Source: an uncultured Tateyamaria sp. (GTDB taxonomy: Bacteria > Pseudomonadota > Alphaproteobacteria > Rhodobacterales > Rhodobacteraceae). From it: a stretch of 64,000 bases of DNA. The translations under genes and the position numbers were made by a program. Positions 55,978 to 64,000 of this stretch are shown here, in pieces. Below the pieces are notes generated by a model. It had not been told where the DNA came from, ran no database searches, and saw only the letters and a program-made list of their open reading frames with translations. Every line of letters begins with the position of its first letter. The first letter of the stretch is position 1. The DNA lies in NCBI RefSeq assembly GCF_947496075.1, contig NZ_CANMBJ010000004.1, positions 806,001 to 870,000 of the forward strand, written 5' to 3'.

Positions 55978-57447
55978 TCATGTGTTTTGAGTGGCGGGAT
56001 TGCCTAAATCCTCTACCTCAATCACATTTTCATCATCAACGACGGTGACTGCATCGTCTGATTTTTTAGTAGGCGCTCCAACCAGAAGCGGCAGCATTTC
56101 GGTCCCCCCAGGCAAGCTGAGTTCGGCGTTCGGTGGCCGTTTCCATGTCAGCGTATCGAAGGCACCGCAATTGCCGCATGTGGGCGCCCATTCGCTGTGG
56201 ATGTTGTGGCAGTTGTCGCACACCCATTGTGGTCCGCGTGGTGCTGTCAATGCACGTGCAAGCCAGCCCTGTACAACGGCATCGGTCGCCCCCTCGCCCC
56301 GCTCGATGGCGGCCATAAGCGTCAGCGATCGCGTGGTTGGATCGCTTTCGGCCAGATCGCCAAGCGCGCGCCGCGCTGCAGGAAAATCCTCCGCCGCGAT
56401 GTTCAGTTCACTCAGCAGCATGCGCGCCTCGGGGTGATCGGCGTTGGACTTGGTCAGAGCGGCAAACCGTTTCAGGCGCGCTGCTGTGTCCTCGTCTGGC
56501 TCAACCTCGGCAAACGCCGCGGCAAGGTCTGGATGTGGCTGGGCATTCCACGCCTTTTTCAGGATACGCGTGGCGTATCGCTTCTGACCTTTTTCGATAT
56601 ACCCACGTGCGGCCATAACGGCTGCCGGGATCAGGTCAGGCGACAGGCGGTTGGCTTCGATTGCCGCTTCGCGCGCTTCTATTGTTTCGTCCTGATCCAG
56701 GACTTTCCTGGCTTCGCTCAGGGCCAGCACGGCATCACGTCGCTTGTGCACATCTCGGGGCAAAGATCCGTGTTTCAGCTTGGCGCTTAGGGTTTCGCGT
56801 GCGCCTTTCCAATCCTCTTTGTCCGCCTGAAGCTTGAGCAGGATGTCCTGCGTTTCTTCGTGTTTGGGTTTGATGGCAAATGCCTTTTCCGCCAGCTTGA
56901 GCGCTGTTTCGGTGTCCCCATCGGCCAGCTTCTGCTTCATGATCCCGCGCACGCCGACAAAGCGGGTCGCGTCGTTTGCCACCAGCTTCCGGTAGGTTTC
57001 TTCGGCTTTCTTCCGATCCCCTGCCATTTCGGCGGCTTGTGCGGTCAGCAGGCTGGTGAGTTCGGGACGGTCGAGGTAACGATCCGCCTTTTCCGCCTTG
57101 GCCAGTGCAGTGCGGGCTTCGCCCGACGCCAGCGCCATCATGCCCTCGGCCAGTGCATCATAGCCTTTCGCGTATTTGCGCCGTTCGAAGTAGCGGGACA
57201 GGGCGGTGTCATCGCCATTCAGGAAATGCCACGTGGCGATCAGCAGACCCAGCAGCTTTAGCCCGATCCAGACAGCGATCACGAGTGCCACGAGTGCGAT
57301 GACCGATTGCAGCGGCCCCAGCGTATATTCCTTGCCCGCGACGACGATTTGTATGCCGCCTTCTGTTTCCAGAAGCCATCCGGCGCCAAGCGCGAGGGCG
57401 GCAACCGCAACGACAAAAATAATGATTTTTACCAATGACCAGATCAT
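55978..57447 (-). CDS. hemY: HemY-like TPR protein with C-terminal zinc ribbon (Orf52 type)
   Basis: The 489-residue protein has two N-terminal membrane helices (MIWSLVKIIIFVVAVAALAL; LQSVIALVALVIAVWIGL), then a long helical TPR region (about 115-400). A CxxC-CxxC zinc ribbon (CDNCHNIHSEWAPTCGNCG) and an acidic tail follow. This matches the HemY N-terminal family once linked to haem synthesis; in alphaproteobacteria it pairs with Mic60 next to hemD. The ATG at 57447 follows GAAGGGGCCTTTC. It is 11 bases after the mic60-like gene. Confidence 0.85.
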   Translation of the reverse strand: MIWSLVKIIIFVVAVAALALGAGWLLETEGGIQIVVAGKEYTLGPLQSVIALVALVIAVWIGLKLLGLLIATWHFLNGDDTALSRYFERRKYAKGYDALAEGMMALASGEARTALAKAEKADRYLDRPELTSLLTAQAAEMAGDRKKAEETYRKLVANDATRFVGVRGIMKQKLADGDTETALKLAEKAFAIKPKHEETQDILLKLQADKEDWKGARETLSAKLKHGSLPRDVHKRRDAVLALSEARKVLDQDETIEAREAAIEANRLSPDLIPAAVMAARGYIEKGQKRYATRILKKAWNAQPHPDLAAAFAEVEPDEDTAARLKRFAALTKSNADHPEARMLLSELNIAAEDFPAARRALGDLAESDPTTRSLTLMAAIERGEGATDAVVQGWLARALTAPRGPQWVCDNCHNIHSEWAPTCGNCGAFDTLTWKRPPNAELSLPGGTEMLPLLVGAPTKKSDDAVTVVDDENVIEVEDLGNPATQNT

Positions 57448-57458
57448 GAAAGGCCCCT

Positions 57459-58733
<1,275 letters not shown>

Positions 58734-58804
58734 GGAATTCCCCTTCCGATTCTTCTGTGCGGTTTCTGCACCGCATCAAACTCTACCCTGCGCCCCCGCG
58801 CCCC

Positions 58805-59512
58805 TCAACCCGCACAGATGGCCCGTCGGATCGCTTCATACATGGCCGTGGCGTCAGGTCGCACCGCAACGTTGTCAACCCGGATGGGTTCTGCTGCCGT
58901 TGCAACCGCATCACTGAAGACGACCACATGCATGGATGTGGCGCGCGGCGCCTGCTTGGCAAATTGCATGGCGGTGCGGGGCGAAAAAAGGGGAACGATG
59001 GTCAACTCTTCCCGCATAAGCGCCTCATGGGCAGCGGCTGACAATAATTGCGGCACTTGGTCGTACACGATGCAGTCGCGCACCTGCGTTCCTGCGGACC
59101 GCAAGCGGGTGACAACATCCCCACGCGTATGCCGCCCGCGGATGTGCACCAAATGGCGTGTCATGGGGGTGTCGGTCAGCGTTGCCACCAGCTCATCCGC
59201 CGTCTGACCTGCCATCTGCGCAGACCAACCATGTTGCTTTGCTCGCTCGGTCGTTCCAGTGCCGATGCAATAGGCCATGCGCCCGGCACCTGCAGGCGCA
59301 TGAATAACGCCGTAGGAAGACGTGAAGATGGCGGCTTCATCAGCCTCGATTGCCTGACCGTCGGCAACCGGTACAATCGTCAACAGCGGACTGAACAGCG
59401 GACTGACCTGCGCCTTCAGATCATCGGGCATCTTTGCCATGAACCGCTCGGCTGCTGCGTGCGGTCTGGTCATCAGCAAGGTGACCGGTGAGTGAGATGC
59501 ATTGTTTGCCAC
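58805..59512 (-). CDS. hemD: Uroporphyrinogen-III synthase
   Basis: The 235-residue two-lobed enzyme closes hydroxymethylbilane to uroporphyrinogen III. Sequence likeness in this family is low; the N-terminal [17 protein letters not shown] and FTSSYGVIH are the clearest signs. The C-terminal part includes [13 protein letters not shown] and FSDAVA. The start is a GTG at 59512, with no strong ribosome site, or an ATG at 59473. It is divergent from tsaD, 47 bases away, and lies 71 bases before mic60 on the same strand. hemC, often beside it, is not here. Confidence 0.85.
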   Translation of the reverse strand: MANNASHSPVTLLMTRPHAAAERFMAKMPDDLKAQVSPLFSPLLTIVPVADGQAIEADEAAIFTSSYGVIHAPAGAGRMAYCIGTGTTERAKQHGWSAQMAGQTADELVATLTDTPMTRHLVHIRGRHTRGDVVTRLRSAGTQVRDCIVYDQVPQLLSAAAHEALMREELTIVPLFSPRTAMQFAKQAPRATSMHVVVFSDAVATAAEPIRVDNVAVRPDATAMYEAIRRAICAG

Positions 59513-59559
59513 GGCTTATGCTGTTACCCCGCACGCGCCTTTGGTGCAACGGATGGGTC

Positions 59560-60654
59560 ATGACGCAGGTCGCCACAGTTCTGGGAATTGAAAGCAGTTG
59601 CGATGACACCGCCGCCGCTGTCGTTCGAGGTGTGCCCGGGAACATGGAGGTGCTGTCATCGGTGGTCTTTGGCCAGGCCGACCTGCATTCTGATTTCGGC
59701 GGTGTCGTGCCCGAGATTGCTGCCCGTGCCCATGCCGAGCGGCTGGATGTGAGCGTAGCGCGGGCCTTGGAAGAGGCGAGTGTTGAGCTGACAGACATAG
59801 ATGCCATTGCAGCCACCTGCGGTCCGGGCCTGATTGGTGGTGTGGTCGCAGGCGTGATGACGGCCAAGGGGTTGTCGGCAACCACAGGCAAGCCGCTTTA
59901 CGGCATCAACCATCTTGCCGGGCACGCACTGACGCCTCGCTTGTCTTCGGGTGTCGTCTTTCCCTACCTGATGCTGCTGGTGTCCGGCGGGCATTGCCAG
60001 TTCCTGATTGCGCGCGGACCAGATGATTTCACACGGCTGGGCGGCACCATTGATGACGCTCCGGGCGAAGCCTTCGACAAGGTGGCGCGATTGATTGGAT
60101 TGGGCCAACCCGGCGGACCTGCGATTGAAAAGATTGCGCAGGATGGGGAGGCCAAGCGCTTTGCCTTTCCTCGGCCTCTGTCCAACAAACCCGGCTGCGA
60201 TTTGAGCTTTTCCGGTCTCAAAACAGCGGTGTTGCGCGCGCGCGATGATATTATGGCCGAACAGGGCGGTCTGACGGTGCGGGATCAGGCGGATTTGGCG
60301 GCTTCGTTTCAGGCGGCTGTCACGGACAGTCTGGCGGGAAAGGCCAAGCGCGCGCTTGAGGTTTATCTTGATCTTGCACCGGCCACACCGACCTTCTGTG
60401 TGGCGGGCGGGGTCGCGGCAAACATGACCATTCGCACTGTGTTAGAGACCGTTTGTGCCAATTCGGACGTGGCTTTCGACGCACCGCCCCTGGCGTTGTG
60501 CACAGACAATGCAGCGATGATTGCCGCCGCGGGGATTGAACAGATGCCCTTGCGAGCACCGGACGGGATGGACCTTTCGGCGCGTCCGCGTATGCCGCTC
60601 GATACCAAAAGTACGGCTATGCTGGGATCGGGCAAGAAAGGGGCCAAAGCATGA
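59560..60654 (+). CDS. tsaD: TsaD, tRNA threonylcarbamoyladenosine transferase subunit
   Basis: The 364-residue ASKHA-fold protein has the N-terminal [16 protein letters not shown] and the iron-binding [11 protein letters not shown] (two histidines near 118-122). The nucleotide-binding motifs SGGHCQFL and [12 protein letters not shown] are also present. It transfers threonylcarbamoyl-AMP to tRNA A37 with TsaB and TsaE. ATG 59560 follows GGATGGGTC; an in-frame ATG at 59488 would overlap hemD. The stop overlaps gpsA (ATGA). Confidence 0.96.
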   Translation: MTQVATVLGIESSCDDTAAAVVRGVPGNMEVLSSVVFGQADLHSDFGGVVPEIAARAHAERLDVSVARALEEASVELTDIDAIAATCGPGLIGGVVAGVMTAKGLSATTGKPLYGINHLAGHALTPRLSSGVVFPYLMLLVSGGHCQFLIARGPDDFTRLGGTIDDAPGEAFDKVARLIGLGQPGGPAIEKIAQDGEAKRFAFPRPLSNKPGCDLSFSGLKTAVLRARDDIMAEQGGLTVRDQADLAASFQAAVTDSLAGKAKRALEVYLDLAPATPTFCVAGGVAANMTIRTVLETVCANSDVAFDAPPLALCTDNAAMIAAAGIEQMPLRAPDGMDLSARPRMPLDTKSTAMLGSGKKGAKA

Positions 60655-61598
60655 GCGTTGCCGTTGTCGGCGCCGGTGCCTTTGGTACGGCACTGGCCGT
60701 GGCCCTCGCGCCGCATCAGGCTGTTACGCTGTGGGCAAGAGACGCCGGTCACGCGAGTGATATGCAGGCAAACCGTAGGAATGACCGTCGGTTGCCTGGT
60801 GTCGATTTGCCAGACAATATTACGATTTCCTCTAAGTTAGAGACTGCTTTGGCCTGTGACACGCTGTTGTTCGCGGTACCAATGCAAAGCTTGCGCCATC
60901 TGATTGAACACCGGGACCTGTCGCATCGCGATGCGGTGGCCTGTTGTAAAGGGATTGAGGTGGCGACTGGCCTTGGACCCTCTGCCATCCTGTCCAGCGC
61001 ACGCAACGCTGCGGTCCTGAGTGGCCCCAGCTTTGCCGTCGATATTGCGCGCGGCTTACCCACTGCGCTGACGCTGGCCTGCGAAAACCCTGAAGCCGCC
61101 CGCGCGTTACAAGATGTGTTGGCGACCCCGATGTTGCGCTTGTATCGAACGACGGATGTGACCGGCGTTGAATTGGGTGGAGCACTCAAGAATGTGATCG
61201 CCATCGGGTGTGGTGCGGTGATGGGCGCGGGGCTTGGCGATAGCGCGCGGGCGGCGCTTTTGACGCGGGGCTTTGCCGAAATGCAGCGCGTGGCGATGGC
61301 CCTTGGCGCGCAACCCGAAACCTTGATGGGGCTTAGTGGTTTGGGTGATCTGACACTGACCTGCACCTCGGATAAGTCGCGCAACTACCGTCTGGGGCTT
61401 GCCCTTGGCGCGGGAACGGAATTTGATGCGGCGACAACGGTCGAGGGGGCCGCGACCGCCCGCGCATTGCGGCAGGTGGCGACCAAACATGCCCTCGATC
61501 TGCCGATTTGTGACACCGTGGCGGATCTGGTGGATGGCGTGGTGGACGTGCCCGGTGCCATGACCCGCCTGATGGCCCGCCCTTTGAAGGAGGAATGA
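60651..61598 (+). CDS. gpsA: Glycerol-3-phosphate dehydrogenase (NAD(P)+)
   Basis: A 315-residue cytoplasmic enzyme that makes glycerol-3-phosphate for phospholipids. The dinucleotide motif [16 protein letters not shown] is at residues 4-19. The catalytic region has [21 protein letters not shown] with the conserved lysine, and [12 protein letters not shown] is typical. It overlaps tsaD (ATGA) and is 1 base before the YciI gene. The order tsaD-gpsA is usual. Confidence 0.96.
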   Translation: MSVAVVGAGAFGTALAVALAPHQAVTLWARDAGHASDMQANRRNDRRLPGVDLPDNITISSKLETALACDTLLFAVPMQSLRHLIEHRDLSHRDAVACCKGIEVATGLGPSAILSSARNAAVLSGPSFAVDIARGLPTALTLACENPEAARALQDVLATPMLRLYRTTDVTGVELGGALKNVIAIGCGAVMGAGLGDSARAALLTRGFAEMQRVAMALGAQPETLMGLSGLGDLTLTCTSDKSRNYRLGLALGAGTEFDAATTVEGAATARALRQVATKHALDLPICDTVADLVDGVVDVPGAMTRLMARPLKEE

Positions 61599-61599
61599 T

Positions 61600-61875
61600 A
61601 TGCTTTTTGCCCTGATGGCCCATGACAAGGAGGGCGCGCTGGAGGTGCGGATGGAGAACCGTCCTGCCCATCTTGACTACCTCGACAGCACAGGCGTTGT
61701 GAAACAGGCGGGGCCGTTCCTGGATGCAGAGGGCAATCCGTGCGGGTCGCTGATTGTTTTAGATGTGGAAGATATGGGCGCAGCGCAGGCATGGGCCGAC
61801 AATGACCCTTATGCCAAGGCGAGCCTTTTTTGCGATGTGCAGATCAAGGCGTGGAAGCAGGTGATCGGGGCATGA
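61600..61875 (+). CDS. YciI-like small protein
   Basis: A 91-residue ferredoxin-like fold protein of the YciI family, with MLFALMAHDKEGALEVRM at the N terminus and the family histidine-aspartate region RPAHLDYLDS. VLDVEDMGAAQAWADNDPYAKASLF matches the C-terminal half. Family members are thought to be minor dehydratases or lyases, but function is not established. It overlaps the EVE gene (ATGA) and follows gpsA by 1 base. Confidence 0.88.
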   Translation: MLFALMAHDKEGALEVRMENRPAHLDYLDSTGVVKQAGPFLDAEGNPCGSLIVLDVEDMGAAQAWADNDPYAKASLFCDVQIKAWKQVIGA

Positions 61876-62291
61876 GGTACTGGTTGTTCAAATCCGAACC
61901 CTCGACCTGGAGCTGGGATCAACAGGTTGCCAAGGGTGATGAAGGCGAAGAATGGGATGGCGTGCGCAACTACCAGGCGCGCAATTTCATGCGCGAGATG
62001 AAGGTAGGCGACCGTGGCTTCTTCTACCACTCGCAGACGGAAAAGGCGGTGGTCGGCATCGTCGAAGTGATCGCTGAAGCGCATCCGGATAGCACCATTG
62101 ATGACCCGCGGTGGGAATGCGTGGACATCAAGGCGATTGGCCCCGTGCAAACCCCCGTGACGCTCGAAATGGTGAAAGCTGATCCGCGTCTGGCCGAGAT
62201 GGCGCTGGTCCGTAGTTCGCGCCTGTCTGTGCAACCCGTGACCGATGCAGAATGGGCCGTGGTTTGCGAGATGGCCGGTTTGAGCACCTAA
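61872..62291 (+). CDS. EVE domain protein
   Basis: A 139-residue PUA-like EVE domain protein with RYWLFKSEPSTWSWDQQVAKG at the N terminus, GVRNYQARNFMREMKVGD in the middle, and the GIVEV strand. EVE domains bind modified bases in DNA or RNA, often next to methylation or tRNA-modification genes. The ATG lies in the YciI stop (ATGA). An in-frame start at 61830 has no ribosome site. Confidence 0.9.
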   Translation: MRYWLFKSEPSTWSWDQQVAKGDEGEEWDGVRNYQARNFMREMKVGDRGFFYHSQTEKAVVGIVEVIAEAHPDSTIDDPRWECVDIKAIGPVQTPVTLEMVKADPRLAEMALVRSSRLSVQPVTDAEWAVVCEMAGLST

Positions 62292-62356
62292 ACGCTTTGG
62301 AATTTTCCCATCCTCTGGCAGGCTGGCGTCATAAATAGCCGAAAGTGGAGGGAAAC

Positions 62357-62755
62357 ATGGGATTTTTGGCAGTTTTGGTGGCGGGTATCGCTGGATTCAT
62401 GTTTGGCGCAATCTGGTACACGGTGTTGGCCAAACCGTGGATGGCGGCATCTGGTGTGGCGCTGAATGAAGCAGGTGATGCGCCAGCCAATCAGAAAGAC
62501 CCCCTGCCCTATATCACGAGCATTGTGGGTGCGATCCTGGTCGCGGGAATGATGCGCCACGTGTTTGTGCTGAGCGGGATCGGCAGCTTTGGTGAGGGGC
62601 TGGTTTCAGGCTTTGGTGTTGGGCTGTTTCTGGTGACGCCATGGATCGCCACGTTCTACGCCTTTGGCGCGCGGCCCTTTCGGTTGACGCTGATCGACGG
62701 CGGATATGCCACATTTGGCTGTACCGTGATCGGTGCCGTCTTGACGCTACTCTAA
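62357..62755 (+). CDS. DUF1761 membrane protein
   Basis: A 132-residue protein with about four hydrophobic segments and the DUF1761 pattern (AGFMFGAIWYTVLAKPWMAASG, then PYITSIVGAILVAGMMR). Function unknown. ATG 62357 follows GGAGGGAAAC; a GTG at 62345 is less likely. It is the last gene of the rightward tsaD-gpsA-YciI-EVE group but has a 65-base gap before it, so it may have its own promoter. A perfect hairpin follows. Confidence 0.8.
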   Translation: MGFLAVLVAGIAGFMFGAIWYTVLAKPWMAASGVALNEAGDAPANQKDPLPYITSIVGAILVAGMMRHVFVLSGIGSFGEGLVSGFGVGLFLVTPWIATFYAFGARPFRLTLIDGGYATFGCTVIGAVLTLL

Positions 62756-62760
62756 GAAAA

Positions 62761-62792
62761 AAGGGTTCTGACCCGGAATGGTCAGAACCCTT
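62761..62792 (+). terminator. Terminator of the DUF1761 gene
   Basis: A perfect 13-base stem (AAGGGTTCTGACC / GGTCAGAACCCTT) with a 6-base loop, 5 bases after the stop. The run of T is short (TTCTTC), but the stem is strong. A-rich sequence precedes it, so it could act both ways. Confidence 0.8.
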
Positions 62793-62923
62793 CTTCACCC
62801 CGGCGGACACTCCCAAGAGCCACCACAAGTAAACTGAATATCGGGTCTGACCTTCTGGTCGGATGTCTCAATAATTATCAGATCGGATTGGCAATCTCAA
62901 ATCCATAGTACGTGACATTCGAC

Positions 62924-62955
62924 CCAAAAAAGAAACACCCGCTTAAGGCGGGTGT
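62924..62955 (-). terminator. Terminator of the DUF2853 gene
   Basis: An 8-base stem (ACACCCGC / GCGGGTGT) with a 5-base loop. On the minus strand it is followed by TTTCTTTTTT, ending the leftward gene at 62984. Confidence 0.85.
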
Positions 62956-62983
62956 CCCTTTGATTAATGCCGTGTCCTTGGTG

Positions 62984-63325
62984 TTAACCGTAGGCGGATT
63001 CTTTGCCAAAGTGCTTGGTCAGCATGTAGTAGACCACCGCGCGATACTTGTTCCGCTCGGATTTTCCATAAGTCTCAATGACCGAAGCAATTGCCTCGTC
63101 CAGCTTGGGACCATCGGCAAGGCCCAGTTTCTTGATCAGGAAGTTGTTCTTCACTGTTTCCAGCTCATCTGGCTGGCTGGCCGCAACGGTGGACGCATCG
63201 GCATTGTAGATCGATGGGCCGCAGCCAATTGTGACTTTCGTCAGCAGATCCATGTCCGGCGTCATGCCACATTTATTCTTCAGATCGTCAGCATATTGCG
63301 CGATCAACTCGTCCCTTTTGCCCAT
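62984..63325 (-). CDS. DUF2853 family protein
   Basis: A 113-residue soluble, mostly helical protein matching DUF2853: KRDELIAQYADDLKNKCGMTPDMDLL at the N terminus, DELETVKNNFLIKKLGL in the middle and RAVVYYMLTKHFGK at the end. Function is unknown. It is a single-gene unit with a terminator. A 228-base gap with two hairpins separates it from DUF1761, and I see no gene in that gap. Confidence 0.85.
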   Translation of the reverse strand: MGKRDELIAQYADDLKNKCGMTPDMDLLTKVTIGCGPSIYNADASTVAASQPDELETVKNNFLIKKLGLADGPKLDEAIASVIETYGKSERNKYRAVVYYMLTKHFGKESAYG

Positions 63326-63455
63326 ATCTTGTCTCCCACCAGTTGGACTTGGTCACCATTTGTGACCTTGGACGGGAGGTTAGTGCAGCAAGGGTGCCAA
63401 AACAAAGGAAAAAGTTCATATGTTTTTCCCCGTCAAAAGATCGCCGATCTATGAA

Positions 63456-64000
63456 TCAGTGGCGATTGATTTTGATCTCGGGTTTGCTGGTGGATGGGCC
63501 TTCCGAATTGGTGGATCCGTCATCATTTCTGGCGCCGCCCATGTCATCGAAAGAGAAGGTGAACCCTCGTACATAGAATGACCGCGGTTCTGTCATGTAT
63601 GTGGTGCGTTCGACCCATTCCGGGGAAAAGGCGGTGGCCCATACATTGGGATAGGCATGGACCAGATTGTGCATGCACGTCAAAGCGATCCAGATACCTG
63701 CTGTTTTGGCGGCCAGGTGTTCCTTGGCCGTCAGATGCAGGGCGGAACGCAAGACAAAGGCAATTGCGAGGGCCAGCCCCCCGTCCATGATCATTGTCAG
63801 GTCGGCATCAGCGTTCGGGTCTGGTGCGCCGTTTGCGTGGAACATCGCGTAGCGGGACAGCACCACGGTAAAGACGCCAACAACCAACGCGCCGACGATG
63901 GATCCCGGATAGACAAGGTTGCGCGCCCAATCCGGTACCCGACCACGCGCAGCCTTGGCCGAAGCGCTCTGGCGCGCCTCGTGCTCTGCGTGGGTTTCGT
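63456..64000 (-). CDS. Membrane protein of unknown function (5' end beyond window)
   Basis: The reading frame stays open to the right edge without a start, so the N terminus lies outside. The visible part of about 180 residues has a soluble start, three hydrophobic segments (GSIVGALVVGVFTVVLSRYAMF; GGLALAIAFVLRSAL; GIWIALTCMHNLVHA) and a polar, serine/proline-rich tail ending SEGPSTSKPEIKINRH. I do not recognise a family. A shorter in-frame start at TTG 63887 exists but would cut the first helix. Confidence 0.7.
   Translation of the reverse strand, partial: ETHAEHEARQSASAKAARGRVPDWARNLVYPGSIVGALVVGVFTVVLSRYAMFHANGAPDPNADADLTMIMDGGLALAIAFVLRSALHLTAKEHLAAKTAGIWIALTCMHNLVHAYPNVWATAFSPEWVERTTYMTEPRSFYVRGFTFSFDDMGGARNDDGSTNSEGPSTSKPEIKINRH

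Overview
The window looks like about 64 kb of chromosome from an alphaproteobacterium of the order Rhodobacterales, most likely a marine Roseobacter-type bacterium. The basis is gene content and order: regB/senC-regA beside ahcY; mnmE-mnmG-rsmG-parA-parB; rho-hemJ next to maf-aroE-coaE-dnaQ; hrcA-grpE divergent from rph-rdgB-hemW; and hemD-mic60-hemY divergent from tsaD-gpsA. GC content is moderately high, genes are densely packed and many overlap. I saw no tRNA or rRNA gene, insertion sequence, prophage or CRISPR array. Both edge genes are cut: a Nudix hydrolase on the left and a membrane protein on the right.

Region by region. 1-8.6 kb: Nudix/Hsp33, a second Nudix enzyme, a receiver-PP2C phosphatase next to a lone Hpt protein, ilvA, argG, a sulfotransferase-like protein, an exported MsrA and a PfkB sugar kinase. 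8.6-18.7 kb: maeB, mutS, hrcA-grpE, rph-rdgB-hemW and parB. 18.7-25.1 kb: a leftward block parB-parA-rsmG-mnmG-mnmE-rho-hemJ with two perfect parS sites inside mnmG and rsmG. 25.1-25.6 kb: the only long gene-free stretch in the core, AT-rich with several DnaA-box-like 9-mers, read here as the replication origin. Genes on both sides point away from it. 25.6-31.7 kb: maf-aroE-coaE-dnaQ, secB, fxsA and tim44-like-mltA-smr. 31.7-38.7 kb: an MFS transporter, a lipoprotein hydrolase, hslU, a Tat-exported DM13 protein, an aldo/keto reductase overlapping hslV, and a capsule-type glycosyltransferase-like gene. 38.7-50.5 kb: a long leftward string regB, divL-like, tsaE-amgK-murU-addB-addA, trxA. 50.5-55.9 kb: senC-regA, a GNAT/HD pair, ahcY and a Wza-like lipoprotein. 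56-64 kb: hemY-mic60-hemD, tsaD-gpsA-YciI-EVE, two small DUF proteins and the cut membrane protein.

The genes fall into a few working groups. They cover origin and segregation (oriC, parABS); tRNA modification (mnmE, mnmG, tsaD, tsaE); protein quality control (hslO, hrcA, grpE, hslUV, trxA, secB, msrA); haem and membrane architecture (hemJ, hemW, hemD, hemY, mic60); peptidoglycan recycling (amgK-murU, mltA); recombination and repair (addAB, mutS, rdgB, dnaQ); redox signalling (regB/senC/regA); and possible CtrA or stress signalling (divL-like, receiver-PP2C, Hpt). No single wholly unknown multigene system stands out. The observations most worth checking are the parS sites embedded in genes, the origin, the hslV/hslU split with redox-type genes in between, the kinase-less DivL-like protein beside regB, the Hpt/PP2C pair, and the hexanucleotide repeat in mic60.
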